NCBI GenBank assembly: GCA_031213475.1
Contig: JARUPZ010000005.1
Coordinates: 9,487,848-9,551,847 of the forward strand
Direction of reading: 5' to 3'
DNA length: 64,000 bases
Source: Nereocystis luetkeana
Taxonomy: Eukaryota; Sar; Phaeophyceae; Laminariales; Laminariaceae
Shown here: positions 31,095 through 44,489 of the stretch, one piece after another
How positions within the stretch are numbered: the first letter of the stretch is position 1
Layout of the letters: every line of letters starts with the position of its first letter
The notes under the pieces: generated by a model
Seen by the model: the letters and a program-made list of their open reading frames with translations, nothing else
What the model was told of the DNA's origin: nothing
Databases searched by the model: none
Made by a program: the position numbers and the translations under genes

Positions 31095-31740
31095 TATAAA
31101 ATACTGCGAAGTTCGAAGCCAGTCGACGAGGGAAAAAATGGATGACGTCTTCGCACGATAAGATTGCAGCCTTAAAAGGCAAGAACCGTAGTTGGGGGTG
31201 GGAGGGGGGGGCGTACTCATTTGTTGCTTGCCTTAGTCATTTGACCATTGACCACGCATCCCTTTCGAGACGGAGCACCGCTCCTACTCCTTACAGAGAT
31301 ACTCCCAACATTCGGGCGCTCACTTCGTTTTTTTTTCGTACATTACATACACGCTTTCTGCCTGCGTACCCAAGTGTTGCTCGCCGTTGTAATTTGACCA
31401 TTGACCACGCATCGACTTCGAGACGTGGGAGAAGAGTAGCTGGAGTGTGTAGGGGGGGTGTACTCACTGGTTGCTTGCCCTAAGTCGTTTGACCATTGAC
31501 CACGCACCCCTTTCGAGACGGAGCACCGTTCCTACTCCAAATAGAGACACCTCCAACAATTGGGCGCTCACTACGTTGTTTCCATATACTACATATAAAC
31601 TTATTTTTTTGGGGGGGGAGAGTCTGTTGCGTGTCCCCGGATCTGAGTCACGACTATTTAGTACGAGGGACAGAGATAAGAAAGGCGTTTTTAAGATGAT
31701 TAATGGGGTGAGCAAATAACGAAGAAAAAAGAACAAAAAA
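31095..31740 (+). mobile_element. SINE-1 variant split by family C copies
   Basis: Left half 31108-31210 (GTCGACGAGGGAAAAAATGG ... AAAGGCAAGAACCGTAG, G-run); right half 31607-31740 (GGGGGGGGAGAGTCTG ... CCCCGGATCTGAGTCACGAC, A-rich tail). Family C copies occupy 31211-31606. Confidence 0.65.
31211..31606 (-). mobile_element. Two to three family C copies inside a SINE-1 G-run
   Basis: Plus-strand heads CGTACTCATTTGTTGCTTGC (31213), a degenerate TTTGACCATTGACCACGCAT (31394), and GTACTCACTGGTTGC (31460). Each is preceded by a G-run except the degenerate one. Left flank (31095-31210) and right flank (31607-31740) are the two halves of a SINE-1-like element, so these copies entered its G-run. Confidence 0.7.
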
Positions 31741-31920
31741 AAAACTGAAGGGAGCTAGCTCCGTTCACCAAGAGCTCATCGCTCAAAATGATCGAGTAGG
31801 TCCTCAAGTCTGGGCTGGTTTGGTCGCTTGGGACTCGACCCAGGAGCTACAGCAGTAAGTTTCCCCGACATCTTGGTGGCTGGCTGTGGCCGGCCGGCCA
31901 GCCGCCCGGTCATCACGCGG
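31741..31920 (-). other. Possible tRNA-like SINE head
   Basis: Minus strand GGGTCGAGTCCCAAGC resembles a B box, with GCCAGCCACCAAGATGTCGG upstream. TACAGCAGTA at 31848 interrupts the tRNA-like region. Weak. Confidence 0.3.
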
Positions 31921-32399
31921 GAGGGCGAAACCGTTTGGGCTTTAAAAAAATCCCAGAACTAACTAAGGGCCCGCATGAACAAAAAACACTTCGCCTTTAT
32001 ATTTTGATTCCGCCAAAAAATAAAATAAAAATCGTTTCATTTGATTCGCATCTGATTGGTCGAAAAATGAACCACCAAGCAGGGGCACGTTTTGGAACAA
32101 GAAAAAATGAGAACATCAAATTTGACAAGGAAATCGAAAAGAAAAATTGGCCCCTCATTCTGTCCCTCCGTCCGTGCAGAGTGTGCACCATCACCAATCT
32201 GGACGGAAATATAAGAAAAATGAATACATTAGAATACCACGCGATCCTTGTATTGACAGACACCGAGAGCGGTGCTCGATGCCGGCGGATCAGCGGTGAC
32301 ACACGCAAGTGTCGACCAACCTGGAGGCTGCAGTTGCGACGGCGGCTGTTATCGCACGATATAGGGGCGGCGTTCTGACTGAGGGAGGGGCCGACACTA

Positions 32400-32503
32400 T
32401 TACGGGGGACCATATTCAATAGGACCTATGATACACACAAAACCTATATATTCACCTATTTTCCCCAACAATATTTGGTCCCATTTACTATGGTCCCCCG
32501 GCA
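32400..32503. mobile_element. MITE-A copy
   Basis: TA on both sides; CTATTTTCCCCAACAATATT variant middle. Confidence 0.92.
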
Positions 32504-32509
32504 TAGGTA

Positions 32510-34550
32510 CGACAACCAAAACCTCGGGGCTGGTCTGGGTAAGCCGGTCACTCATTCGTGACACAGGACACGTTTCCGGAGTTATGGGCTGGGTTTCGGT
32601 GGTAATTGGCGTGTTCCGTGTTATTTTTCTTCTCGTCCTACCGACCCCCCCCCCCCCCCCCCCCTCCCCCCCCGCCGCTCGGGAGCTGGGGGCGATCTGG
32701 ATATCCTTGACAACACCTACTGGGGAACAGGACCGCTTCGTTTCCTGTGTTCAGCATTTCGCTTTTCCGTAGACACTTTTTCGCCATGCCACCCGCGAAA
32801 CGCGGGTGGCATGGCGATGGCTTTTGTTGACGGTTTACTCCCGCCCCTTCAGGCTAGGCCTTCCTTTCTTTATCTTTTTCGGCGTGCCTTGCCGGCTTCG
32901 TTACCTTGCCGTTCAGAGGTGTGGGAGTGGGTTTTGAGGAGTCGCAAAATGGACTCATGTTCTAGCTCGTGGGATCGGGGTTTCCAACGAATTTCCCATA
33001 ATTCTGCATACACTGTTCGTCAGAGTGGGCTAGTGTTATGGTACTGCTTTGAATGAGGCTGAAAGCCCGGTAACCACCATGGTTCAGGTATTGGGATCGT
33101 ATTTGTAGTACTTTGAGAGGCGTGTCTGAGATGGGAAACCAGGGGTTTTCCCCGCGAAGCAGGAGCTTGGCTCTCAGTCTCCGCGTGCACGAAAGGAGTA
33201 GAGCTGATCTTCTTCTATCTCTAAGCAAACAACACACGTGAGTACAAACGAGTACCGACTTAATAGGCAAACCTGTCCAGGGATACAAAGCGTCCCGACC
33301 TCGGGTCGAAACGCCTGACGTTAGCTATTGGATATCTTCGTGGAGAGCGCGCGTACCGTCCCTTTCCGGCAAATATGCCGGCAGGAGAGCAAATGCCGTC
33401 AGTGTCAAGACACTTCTGTATGTCTGTCGGTCTCTCTGTCACGGTGCGAAAGGCGAACCCATCTGGGTCTACAGCAGTAGACGTGTGTCCCCTGTCCCTC
33501 TCATACAAAACGCCTCGTCGGAAACCCCTATCGTTTGTATTAATTAGTTTTTGGTGCTGCGGGTAAATAGTTTTCGTTTACTAGGGCCCCCTGTGAGTTG
33601 GCTGGACTTCCCCTTTACAGCTCTGGGCGCACAGACAAAGCCGACTGGTATTCTTTGCTAGTGTTTGAATTGTCCTTACATCTTCCGCCCAGAAGACTTA
33701 TGAGTAGTAATTAGCTGGCGAAACCAGCGGACCAACTGGCTTTAGCCGACTAGTCGGCTAGCGCCATTTGGTTGGGGATATTCTGCACAAAAAACGTGGT
33801 AAAAAAAGACGCCAACGGCCTTCGGCCCTGCCGTCGGCACCGACACCGTCGATGGCGGTGGGTTTTCGATGCGCCATGAGTTGCAGTAGACCTCTCAGCT
33901 CTCTCTCTCTCTCCCTCTCTGAGCGAGCGGTCTCGCGGGTAGATGCGCACCCCGTAGCAAATAAGCCTGCCATAAACAAGGAAACTCGAGTAGTTGGATA
34001 GTTGGCACCGCTGCCACTAACTACAATATAATTTCTAGCTGGGGAGACTTTGAGTCATCCAGTTCACAGCTTTACGTTTTATACTATGCAGAACAGTATA
34101 ATAATTGATTCCTGTCATCGAGATGCAGCAGGTCAATTGCTCTTTTACTGCTGCAGATTGAATGCGTTCATGTACGCAGCAACATGTCGAAAGCAAGAAA
34201 AAAAATGCAGGAAAACTAACACGGACAGGCTCTTCCCAAAAGCGGGGATTTTCGTCTAATGTCCCCGGGTTTTGGTTTTCAAGGCTGCCTGTCAAGGCGT
34301 TTGTCTTGACGGTGTCTGCCAGGGGGTGGAAGTGCGGTCTCCTGACACCTTCGTACCCGTACTACAGCAGCTGTAGTACTGTACTTTGTACCTGAAGCAG
34401 ACCATTAGCTGTAGTGCTGCTGTACTACATATCTATACCACCAAGAGCAAGAAAAATACAACAACAGTTAAAAGGATGAAAAACGCGTGTGGGCGTTACA
34501 GCGAGGGAGCTTCAGCAGGCCGACCCAGTCCGTGTTCTCGCCCAAAAATA
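32510..34550. other. Mostly unique DNA, no gene recognised
   Basis: Includes a C-run (32646-32670), a perfect inverted repeat CGCCATGCCACCCGCG / CGCGGGTGGCATGGCG at 32782-32816, and a CT-rich patch 33899-33921. ORFs of 60-110 codons on both strands lack motifs. Confidence 0.45.
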
Positions 34551-34554
34551 ATCA

Positions 34555-35070
34555 AGGCTGTTCGCGGGTCAACCCGCGGGTCGGGTCAGGAAGCGTTCAA
34601 AATTTCACGGGTCGGGTCGGGTCCGCTCAAGAGGCTTTCAAACCTTGCGAGTCGGGTCAGGTCGGGTCAAAATCTTTCGAACTTCACGGGTCGGGTCGGG
34701 TCGGGTCGGGTCGGTTCGGGTCGGGTCGGATCAAGAGTTTTTTTAAATATCAGGGGTCGGGTCGGGTCGGGTCGAGGGCAAGAGGTGATGAAAAGCTCAC
34801 GGGTCGGGTCAGGTCACGACCCGCGAGAAACGGGCCAATTTCGGGTCGGGCCAACATGACCCGCGAATTGTATTCTGCTGACCCGCGGCTCGGATCCGAT
34901 ACTCATAAACTACCCGCTTTCTGCCCAACGACGTCTATCACCAACACTGAATAACGCGCCGCCTTTGGCATCACAATCGAACGTTAAAACACAGTCAAAT
35001 GAATATACGCAACCCGACCCGACCTGACCCGCGAGATTTGACCTGACCCGCGACATTTTACCTGACCCCG
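34555..35070. repeat. (GGGTC)n hairpin element, largest copy
   Basis: Repeated TCACGGGTCGGGTC blocks 34565-34820, then GACCCGCGA blocks to 35070. Long open frames here (SGRVGSG repeats) are repeat artefacts. Confidence 0.75.
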
Positions 35071-35171
35071 CGAACGGCCCCGTTCGAAACTGATGGCCCC
35101 CTAGCAGTAACAGCCGTACAGCAGCAGCAAGAGCCACAGCATGCAGCAGAGCAACAGCAGCCATGGCGGCA

Positions 35172-35202
<31 letters not shown>

Positions 35203-35261
35203 ACAAGCCACAAACGTCATCATACGGGGGGGGGGGGGGTGTTGTCTACGTACTTACGGTA

Positions 35262-35360
35262 TTACAGTAGTAAATAGGACCACTTAGTGTTTGTAAAAAT
35301 AGGTAAAATATGTAGGTTTTTGTCTGTACCGTAGGTCCTATTTACTATGGTCCTCCGTAA
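35262..35360. mobile_element. MITE-A copy, left end decayed
   Basis: GTAAATAGGACCACTTAG ... GGTCCTATTTACTATGGTCC; the left GGGGGACC is lost. Confidence 0.85.
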
Positions 35361-36369
35361 TACTGCATCAAAGTGGTTCGGCACGATCGTAATACCGTAC
35401 CGAACTTTACCGGAGTGTTCGGTACGACCTCAACACCGGTACCCGACACTTCGGTGAGGGTCGATACTATTATTAACTTAATAAGTGCTCGTTTATTTCG
35501 TCTCTCCGAATTCGGAAAATAAATAATTACCTCTATTTCCAGTACGATTTTATTTAATCACACTTTTTTTTTCTTTTTACCCACCCATACACAACAAATA
35601 AAACTTTTCGGGCATGCATGACTTTTAGTTGGCTGAACAAGATCAATTTTGATGGCGTGTTTTTGTGTTCTCGTTTCGCGGATTTTTTTTTTCTAGAAAC
35701 GCGAAAAAAATGCGGTGGGTCCTATCGTCGACTGGTACGATATCATGTTTCGTGAACGAGGTTGAAACGCTCGTCCATCTGACTGAGTGAGTGAATTGTA
35801 AAAAAATACAGCGGCGCGCGCTCACGCCGTGTCCGCTTGCTCGTGCCGCTAGAGGTCCCCCGACTCCTACTAGCCGTAGCCACCACAGAGGCGACCGTAC
35901 CTCGCGAGTGTAGCTTAAATCAACTTTTGGCCGCGACAAAGCCGTCCGCGACATGAAAATAGCCGGCGATTACGTGTTTATTTCGGCTACATATCTCCGT
36001 GAGTCGGCTCTGTCGACGGAACGAATAGAGCTCTCGTTGTGCACGGCGCTTTCTGCGACCAGTCACAGCCTGGAAATGGCCCTGGGGATGACCCTGATGA
36101 TCCACCCTGTACAGCAGTGCCGAGTGGCGATACGGCGCACACGGCGAACACGTTCCGCACCGTGCGTCTGCCCGACGTTCTGCGACGATGCGACATTGCT
36201 GCGCGACCGGGGATTTTTTTAAAAAGGTATTGAGCCGGGGGGGCTGAAATTTTCCCGCGAAACGCGAAATAACATGCAACCAGAAATAAAATGATGCAAT
36301 CTGGGAATGTTCCTGGAGACGAGAATGAAAAAAAAGTCAGTTAATTTCGACCCTTGACATTCTCACCCT
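35361..36369. other. No gene recognised; GC-rich ORF pair at 35.9-36.3 kb
   Basis: Frames on both strands are open at 35920-36280. The composition is coding-like, but neither product is known to me. Confidence 0.35.
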
Positions 36370-36461
36370 AACACTTTTAGGACTGCAGTCCCGTTTTCGG
36401 GACAAACTACTTGAAATCTGAATGGTTTGTCCCCAAACACGGGACTGCGGTTCTAAAAGGG
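36370..36461. mobile_element. MITE-B copy
   Basis: CACTTTTAGGACTGCAGTCC / GGGACTGCGGTTCTAAAAGG. Confidence 0.92.
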
Positions 36462-36780
36462 CAAAGCCGGCACGCCCACCAAAAATACGCCGGGTACGCC
36501 TTTACCGTACCGATCATACCCTTGGTGATTTGCGCCACAATTCCCACTCCTCGTGGGACCACATCCAGGATCATCCCTGGATCATCTGTGAATGATTTCT
36601 GCAAAAGTTTGGGCGTGAAGCATCACGATGATACACGATGATGGTCGAAGTATGCTCACTCCAAGAGCATCCCGTCTCCCCGAAGTCAGAAAATAAATGC
36701 CAGGTACCAGTACCAGGTATCAGGTACCAGATACCATTTTATTTTGTACTCGTAGAATCATAAATATCATTTTCCTCTCG

Positions 36781-37380
<600 letters not shown>

Positions 37381-37612
37381 ATAAATGAATAAAGAAATAA
37401 CGCCGTCCTCCAATATTCTACTGCTGTACATAAAAAGAGTAGGTTTAGCAGTCTGGGAGAAGGGATCTTTAGGGATGTTTTTTACTCGAAAAATGTGTAG
37501 CGTGGTCTGCACTTCGGAATCGTCCTCCGCATCTGAGAATTTTCCTGGTTCGATGCAAACTCGGCGTAGCCTCGTTTATGGCGAGTTTTGGCCCGTTTCG
37601 GCTGCGGTTTGG

Positions 37613-37655
37613 GGTCAGGGTTAGGGTTAGGGTTAGAGTCAGGGGTTGGGTTGGG
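37613..37655 (+). repeat. Short interstitial telomere-like tract
   Basis: GGGTCAGGGTTAGGGTTAGG, then GTTAGAGTCAGGGGTTGG: three TTAGGG units with variants. Confidence 0.6.
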
Positions 37656-38936
37656 TCTTCGCCCGTGCCTTGTTCCCAACAGGAACCAAAACATCCGAAC
37701 AGCCTACCAACCTAAAGATCCCTTCTCCCAGATTGTTAAAGGTCCTCCATAAAAAACCTTCAGTTATTATTTATTATTGTTTTATTTATTTATTAGTATT
37801 ATTTGCCTTCTGACATTAATAGTTGACTCTATGTGCACAGAGTGTGTGGTTAGGCCTCGAAGGTCGAAGGTCGAAGCAACCCTTTTCGGAAAACAGCAGT
37901 TGGGGGATAATAAACCACTCGAATTCGAGGTAATAATTCGTCCCCGAAACTGGACTGCAGTAGCTCTACTCAGAACCGTTTCTTGTTAAAATCGGAAAAT
38001 AGATTTTTCTTCTGAAAAGGAAAATACTGCTGTACCGCACATCCTATTCAACTATTTAGGTACCTCTGGTATATTACGTTGGGGGTTTTGCATGAAGCGC
38101 TCGCGGGGAGGTCGCGGGCGGGAAAGGGGCCTCTTAGAAGAGGCCACCACGGCAAGATGTCAGCGATGCAGGTCAGGGCACAGCAGGGCAACGCGCGAGG
38201 GTATTACGGCCGTCGCTCGAGGCATCTCTGGCAGGGAGCAAGCAGCAAGCCCCCTTGTACGTGCGTACGTACGTGGGCTGCAGTTTGAATTTTTGAAATA
38301 TATTTGTTTGCGAGAATATAACGCAGCACACAGAGCGTCGGGTCGGCATACAATAAATGCGGACAATAGCGGCTGCAAAGGGCTGATATTGCTATATACT
38401 GAACGAAGGAGCAACCCATCTCGCCGAGATTGGCCAAACGTGAGGCACAAACTACCGTCCGCTGCGTGTACTGGTCTGTTGTGCGCACAGCTCACGGCAC
38501 GCACGGTACACACGGGCCAAACACAACAAACAAAGGATGCCAAGGAGTGCCCACGTACCGAGTGACACTGAGCAAGAGCGTTCTTGGATTCGTCGATTGT
38601 GGCTTCTCCGTTGTGGTGACCCTTCCGGTGCTCCCATCTTCACTTCGCGGCCAATGGGTGCGCCCATCGCGCTGCTTCTTCCTCCACCACCGAGCTATTT
38701 CGGGAAACGTTCCACAAGAGCCCATGTGACCAAGTTCTGGAAGGGATGGGGGGGCTCCACCCTTTATATTGCACAATACTTTTCGTTCAAACACCCCGAA
38801 AACATGCCTTCCAGTATGTAAGCCTCCCTACGTTTCTTTCCCTGATGTTACTGCCAGTAACATCTTTCAGGAAGGATCCCAGACGAGTTTTCTAGGCTGC
38901 TGAAGTTGTGTGGGTGTTTATACCATCGGTGTGTGC
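37656..38936. other. Upstream of CYB5R, presumed promoter region
   Basis: No TATA box convincingly placed. Holds a decayed MITE-B and overlapping ORFs (38092-38565 plus, 38160-38543 minus) without motifs. Hairpin GATGTTACTGCCAGTAACATC at 38844-38864. Confidence 0.4.
37879..37980. mobile_element. MITE-B copy, strongly decayed
   Basis: ACCCTTTTCGGAAAACAGCA, then ATTCGTCCCCGAAACTGGAC. Confidence 0.6.
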
Positions 38937-39119
38937 ATGTTCCCCTCCATCGTGAGAACGATTTGCCCAAGGCCACAAACCGCCCGCGCCCTCACAGCGC
39001 AGCTAGCCGGAGCCACAGGAGCAGCCGCACTTTTGCACTACACATCCATCCCCAAAACCCCTGTCAAGATGGCCGAAGCCGCAGGAGATGCCAGCACCAA
39101 GACTGCCTTCAGCCCCAAG
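38937..39119 (+). CDS. CYB5R: CYB5R exon 1 (start codon, N-terminal presequence)
   Basis: Encodes 61 residues starting [14 protein letters not shown]. The ATG at 38937 is chosen because the frame runs open to a good donor (AAG|GTGAGA) that joins in phase 0 to exon 2. An in-frame ATG lies further upstream (38910, MGVYTIG), so the true start could be a few codons earlier. The segment has Arg but no acidic residue before about 48 and an Ala-rich patch at 24-32, consistent with mitochondrial targeting. A second Met (VKMAEAAGD, about 45) could start a shorter cytosolic form. Confidence 0.8.
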
Positions 39120-39692
39120 GTGAGAAGAGCTTAGTTAGGCACGTGGACGAAGAGCTCCGGTGCGTCGACCGCGAGCGAACGCAACGAAAGGGTTTTGCTA
39201 CGGCAAGGGTTGCCTCTCGCGGAAGAACAACCCCTCGCAGATAGATGGGTGGGTGTGGTGGTGTGCCACACTTGTTTTTTTCGCAAGCAAGCAGAGAGGG
39301 GATCCCAGCTGCGGGACCTTTGTTCTGTTGCCGTCTCGCTGTAAGACTCGCTCTCTCTCTCTCTCACTGCTGCTGCGGTTCCTTGCGTGACCGACCTCCC
39401 GACGATCGATGTTGAGTTGACGATTGACGCACTCGATTTGACTGCTGGCTGTGGGGAGCAGGACGGGGATGGGCCCTCGCCACGGTCACAAAGCGCTTTT
39501 GCCCCGCTGTAGTGCTGTCCCGCCCCTATCCCGCGCCCATATTTTATGTGTATGTATGACTCTCGGAACTCGGAAACGAGACTTGTCGGGTAATTTTTTT
39601 ATTTTATCCCCGCGCACAAGCAGGATCTGGAGTCTGTTTTCTCTTTTCATCATCATCTGCACTTTTTTTCTCTCGGTCTTGCGTGTTCCTGC

Positions 39693-39743
<51 letters not shown>

Positions 39744-42700
39744 CGAATCGTTGGTTATACGATCGTATGTAGGCCAGCGTGTCATGGTCATGCGATAGGC
39801 ACCGACGCACGAATGAATGGGAATTTGTTGAGTCATCGTTATTTAATATTAATATCGATAGCGCGTCGTAAAATAAATACCTGGTACAAACAGCAGTAGT
39901 AAAATACCAGTTACATTGTTTTTGTATTAAAAGTATGTTCCAGCATGAAAACGTATGGTATCATCGATAATAATAATGTAAATACGATGTGCGGGGTGTT
40001 GTTTGTATATATATGTCGGGACGTTGTCTGTCCCCTCACCACTCGACCTACCCTCCTCGAAATCAGAATTATAGTAGTGTCTTTTCTCGTAGGACGAGGA
40101 ATCAAGAGCAACACTGACTGGGTGGTAATGGTGTGTGCACCAGGTAGTCGCTAGCTGGGTGTAATGGTGTGTGTACCAGGTAGTCGCTAGCTGGGTGTAA
40201 TGGTGTGTGTTCCAGGTAGTCGCGAGCTGGGTCAAAACTAAAGGTTTCATGTGAAGACAACACACACTCGGCGTCAAATCGAACTATCTGTGCACCATCT
40301 GAGCACCCCGGCCCCCCGACCCCTCGCTCCTAGCGAGATCCGGGGCCGAGACGCTCCCCAGTTTGGCGAGCCCGCCAGGCCCTGCTATGATACTCGCTGC
40401 TTACTGCTGTACTTGCCGCCTGCGAAGATCCAGCAACAAAAATATTAATACTGCCGCAACGACAACTACAAATTCAACACGACAACAGCGATGTTCGTCA
40501 CCAGGTATATATACACAAACGTTTTATGGACGATCTTGGGACTGGAAACCATTCAGCTGTTTCCTCGGATGCGGTTCAGATTGCGAGCTTCAGATTTTTG
40601 GCCCGATCGAATTTTGAATTTCTCAAATCGAAGCAATCTTCCTCGTATCTCAATATGTGCGGAAACATCGGATCTATTGTGCGTGTGCGGAGATTCTCGA
40701 GCAAGCGCCGAGACCGACTGCTGTTGTTGTGGTCTGGGGCCGCGAAGAAACGCGCTCGGTGCGCTGCACGCGCGTAAGACCCAAGCGTCCGAGCCAACGC
40801 CGGCTGCCTTTGGGCTGGCGGCGAAGAGACGTGCCGAATGCGCTACTATTAGAGTCAACCTGTTTTGGTATTTTGTAGTTCACCATCTGACTGACTACTG
40901 CTGCTGCTGCTGTACGAGTCTACGAGGACGTATCCACGGAGAGGTGCGCGCCGAGTGTGCTCCTCTTGGTCTCTAGGCCCGAGCCGGCGCCAGCCGACTG
41001 TGGTCTGGCCACGGAGAGACGCGCCGACCGCGCGTCGGGCACGAAGCAACGTCGCTGAACAGCCGTGTCACCATCCAACTCGTCGATCGGTTCTTCTTGT
41101 TCTGCTGCTTGCTGTTGTGGAGAACATCTTGAACTTTGAGGCCATTCCTTTTCTCGATTTAAAAACCTGATGACCCAAGTCGTCGGATTTTAGGCCGGAA
41201 TCTCTGACGACTTGGGCCATCAGATTCTCAAATCGCATAAAATCCGGCCACAGTTTGCATCTTCGGACTGCGTTATAGCAGATGCGGTCATTTTTGGGAT
41301 CGATTGTACGAATCTGAAGCTCGAAATCGAAGCGCATATGAAAACAGCCTCGACCCCCTTTAGACCTGCAGTCCAGCTTTGGGGACAAACCACACTGGTT
41401 CCAAGTAGTTTGTCCCCAAGATGGGACTGCGGTCCTAAAAGGGTTAAGAGGGGAACATTGCCGACAAAGAAAAAAATGACCGATTAAAGACCTATGCCAA
41501 TGGTACAGCGAAGTTTCAATAAAAAGTTTGAATTTCAAAGATACCCGCCAAAGAAATCAGAACACGCTTCCTATGGGCCACGTGAAGAAAAAAAAAGGTT
41601 CCTAACTTTTGGAAAAGCCCGGAAAAAGCAAATCTGGGGCCGATGTTGGCCCAATATCGGCTTGAGAAAAACTCAGGCCGATCTTTGGTTCGAAGCGGCG
41701 AGATTCCGAGTCCTCAACAGACATCGATCAACAAAACCAACGATTGCGTCATGAATTCTGAACGGAGTGCGCTCGTTAGGGGCTCCGACCCACCCTAGGG
41801 TCAATGTCTTCACACCATGGCCGGTGTCATGTGGCGGGAGCTCACCAGGCGTATGATAAAAACATTCGGCCGCTGGTTTGCACAAAACAGAAGACAAAAC
41901 TTCTCCATCCGTCTCGAATGGCAAAAAATAGACTTTTTTTCAGGTTTGGGAGGATACCGTAGGACGCCGCCGGCAAGCTCTCGCCCCCTAGACCATGGGT
42001 CCACCTGATATCTTCGAGGCTGTCATCTATATTCGTTGGCCTTGCCAGATCCCGAGCGGGTTGGCCGTGGGCTGAGTCTCTGTCGAGATCGAGCGTCGAT
42101 CGTCTCACGAGCTGGTTTCTATCACCGTGTTGACAATTTGCAACCAGAAAAAACAAATTGCGCCGCCTGCAGCCGTTGGGGGGAAAAACAAAACAAAACA
42201 AACGTTTTTCTCTTTTTTTCCCACAGCGGCGGTACGAGAAATTTTTCGGCTGTTTTTCTAAAGCCATATATTTAAAAAAAAAAAACTTTTGAACTTCGCT
42301 GTACCATTGGCATAGGTCTTAATTACAGCAGCGAAGGGCCAGGGCATGATTGAGGAATGGTACCATGGTTTGTTTCCGAGCTATTATACAATGGTTGGCA
42401 CAAGTCGTACGGCACGGGGGGCAAGACGATCCCACCCGCTCTTCTTGGTCCCTCACGCTTAAAATGGTTGACGAAGACGTCGGGAGACTTTGACTTGCAC
42501 CCAAAATGTGCGCTGGGTCTACAGGGCGTAGTAGGGTCGTTTGTTCCAGACTAAATAGAAAATTATGATAGTAGGCTGATTTGTCAGTCAAGGCGTGTCG
42601 AGGCAAAGTTGCTGTCTTGTGTCAGGCAGGGGGCAGTGGTCAGGGGGTGAGGGTGCCGTCTCCTGATATATTTGCCTCGTTAGACGGTTGGTTGACAGCT

Positions 42701-44429
42701 GATAGCGCTGAAGTTATCAGGGTTTTGGTCGCTGCCAAAAAGGGGCCTCCAGACTCCAGAGGAGGGATAAACATATTACAAATTTGTTCCACCGAGTATG
42801 TATCGTGCGTACGTACAGACACCATCTTGGGCTGGGCACGGCTGACTGACTCAGTCAGTCAGTCAGTCAGTCGGTTGCGATTGGACTGCTGTCGTCGACA
42901 TCGATGAGTCTACTGGGGTTCAGCAGCATACTGGCCGAGCGAATCAAGGAACCGTGAGCGTTGCTCGGCCACCCCCCTCCCTGACTAGAGAGGGGTGCTC
43001 GCAAGCAGCGCCGCCAAAAAAAGGCAAAAAGTACACGTTTTCGCTTCTTTTCCCAAAACTGCGTTGGTCGGGGGTGACGATGGTCGTGGGACATGAAAAT
43101 GAAAGAGGAGGGAAAACATTTACCAGTATCATGCATGCTCCGTGTGGTGATGATGTGACGATCCACCTCTCTCTTCCTGAAACGCGTTTGGCAGGTCTCC
43201 GTACTATAAAATGGCGTATTTTTTGGATGCACGTACTGTAAAAACTACTCTGGCGAATTCAACGGCCGCTCCAATCCGTAGAGTCACACTGAGTCACACT
43301 TCCAGTACATGATGTGCCAGTTCCCAGCCCTGTGTACGGGGGACCATAGTAAATAGGACCTACGGTACACACTAATACCCTTATATTCACCTATTTTCCC
43401 CAACAAAATTCAGTCCTGTTTACTATGGATGCCCGTAATGTTAGTATTAACAGTATGTTTTGCCACTGTGTTCCTCAATTTAGGGACCGTTTTGGTTGAA
43501 TATTAATGAACAAAGGGTTCTTATATTTTGGGCAGTGGCACATTACTGTAAGTAGTGTCCTGTACTATTGATACTGCTACCACTCTGACCGAAAATTTAA
43601 CACCCACTTGGAGCTCTTGAGACCGATATCAAACGGTGTTTGTATTTCCGGTCAGAGTGGTATGCTGTACCTGGTACCTGGTATCTGGTATGAAAAAGAG
43701 ATCACGGTGGTTCTCCGTGTTGCCCCTCACCGGAGTTGGGCACCGAGACCGATCATCGGTTATCGACCCGGAAGTCGAGACTCGGTTTTTGGTATCAAAA
43801 CCCGGACATTTTTAATCCGGTTGTTGTTCGGTTGATGAAAAAAAAGTCGAAGCCGAATAACCCGCTCGGGTGTTTTGTTCTTCCCGGTTGGGCTTTTGCG
43901 TCCCCTATCCCCTACCTCATACAACGCCTCTGTATCTGTATGGATTTCTCTGTGCATGACAGCACACCACCACGAACGCGCAGCGCAGTAGGCACTGTGA
44001 CAGCTATCACAGATCACAGCAGCAGCATATAAAACAACACGGATGTACGAGCCAAACACCAGCGGCTGTTCTCTGCAGGCAGCAGCGCCACAGGTCCACG
44101 GCTAGCTGATACACGTCTGCGTGTTGGGAGCGTTGAGAGTGATTTTTGGAAGACCCTCTTGGTCCTTTTAAAAACAAAAAAAAGTTGAGAATAAAAATAT
44201 GCCGGCTTTCCCTCGCCGCCCTAATTTTGTCGTGTTCCGGGCGGGGGTCCTCCGCCTGTTAGCCGTACGCCATGCCGAGCGCCACAACGACCGACACGAT
44301 ACCTTTGCTGTTGTCTTCAATCCGCACAACGAGGCGTGTGTCGTGCGTCATGCAATGCGTGCCGATGAGATAGATATTGCCGGCCGACGCGCGCTCGAGT
44401 ATTGCGTGTGTCGTACGTAGGTAGGCAGG

Positions 44430-44489
<60 letters not shown>

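Noticed and set aside
34386..34954. Plus ORFs with GRVGSG repeats
   Set aside because: (GGGTC)n repeat translation.
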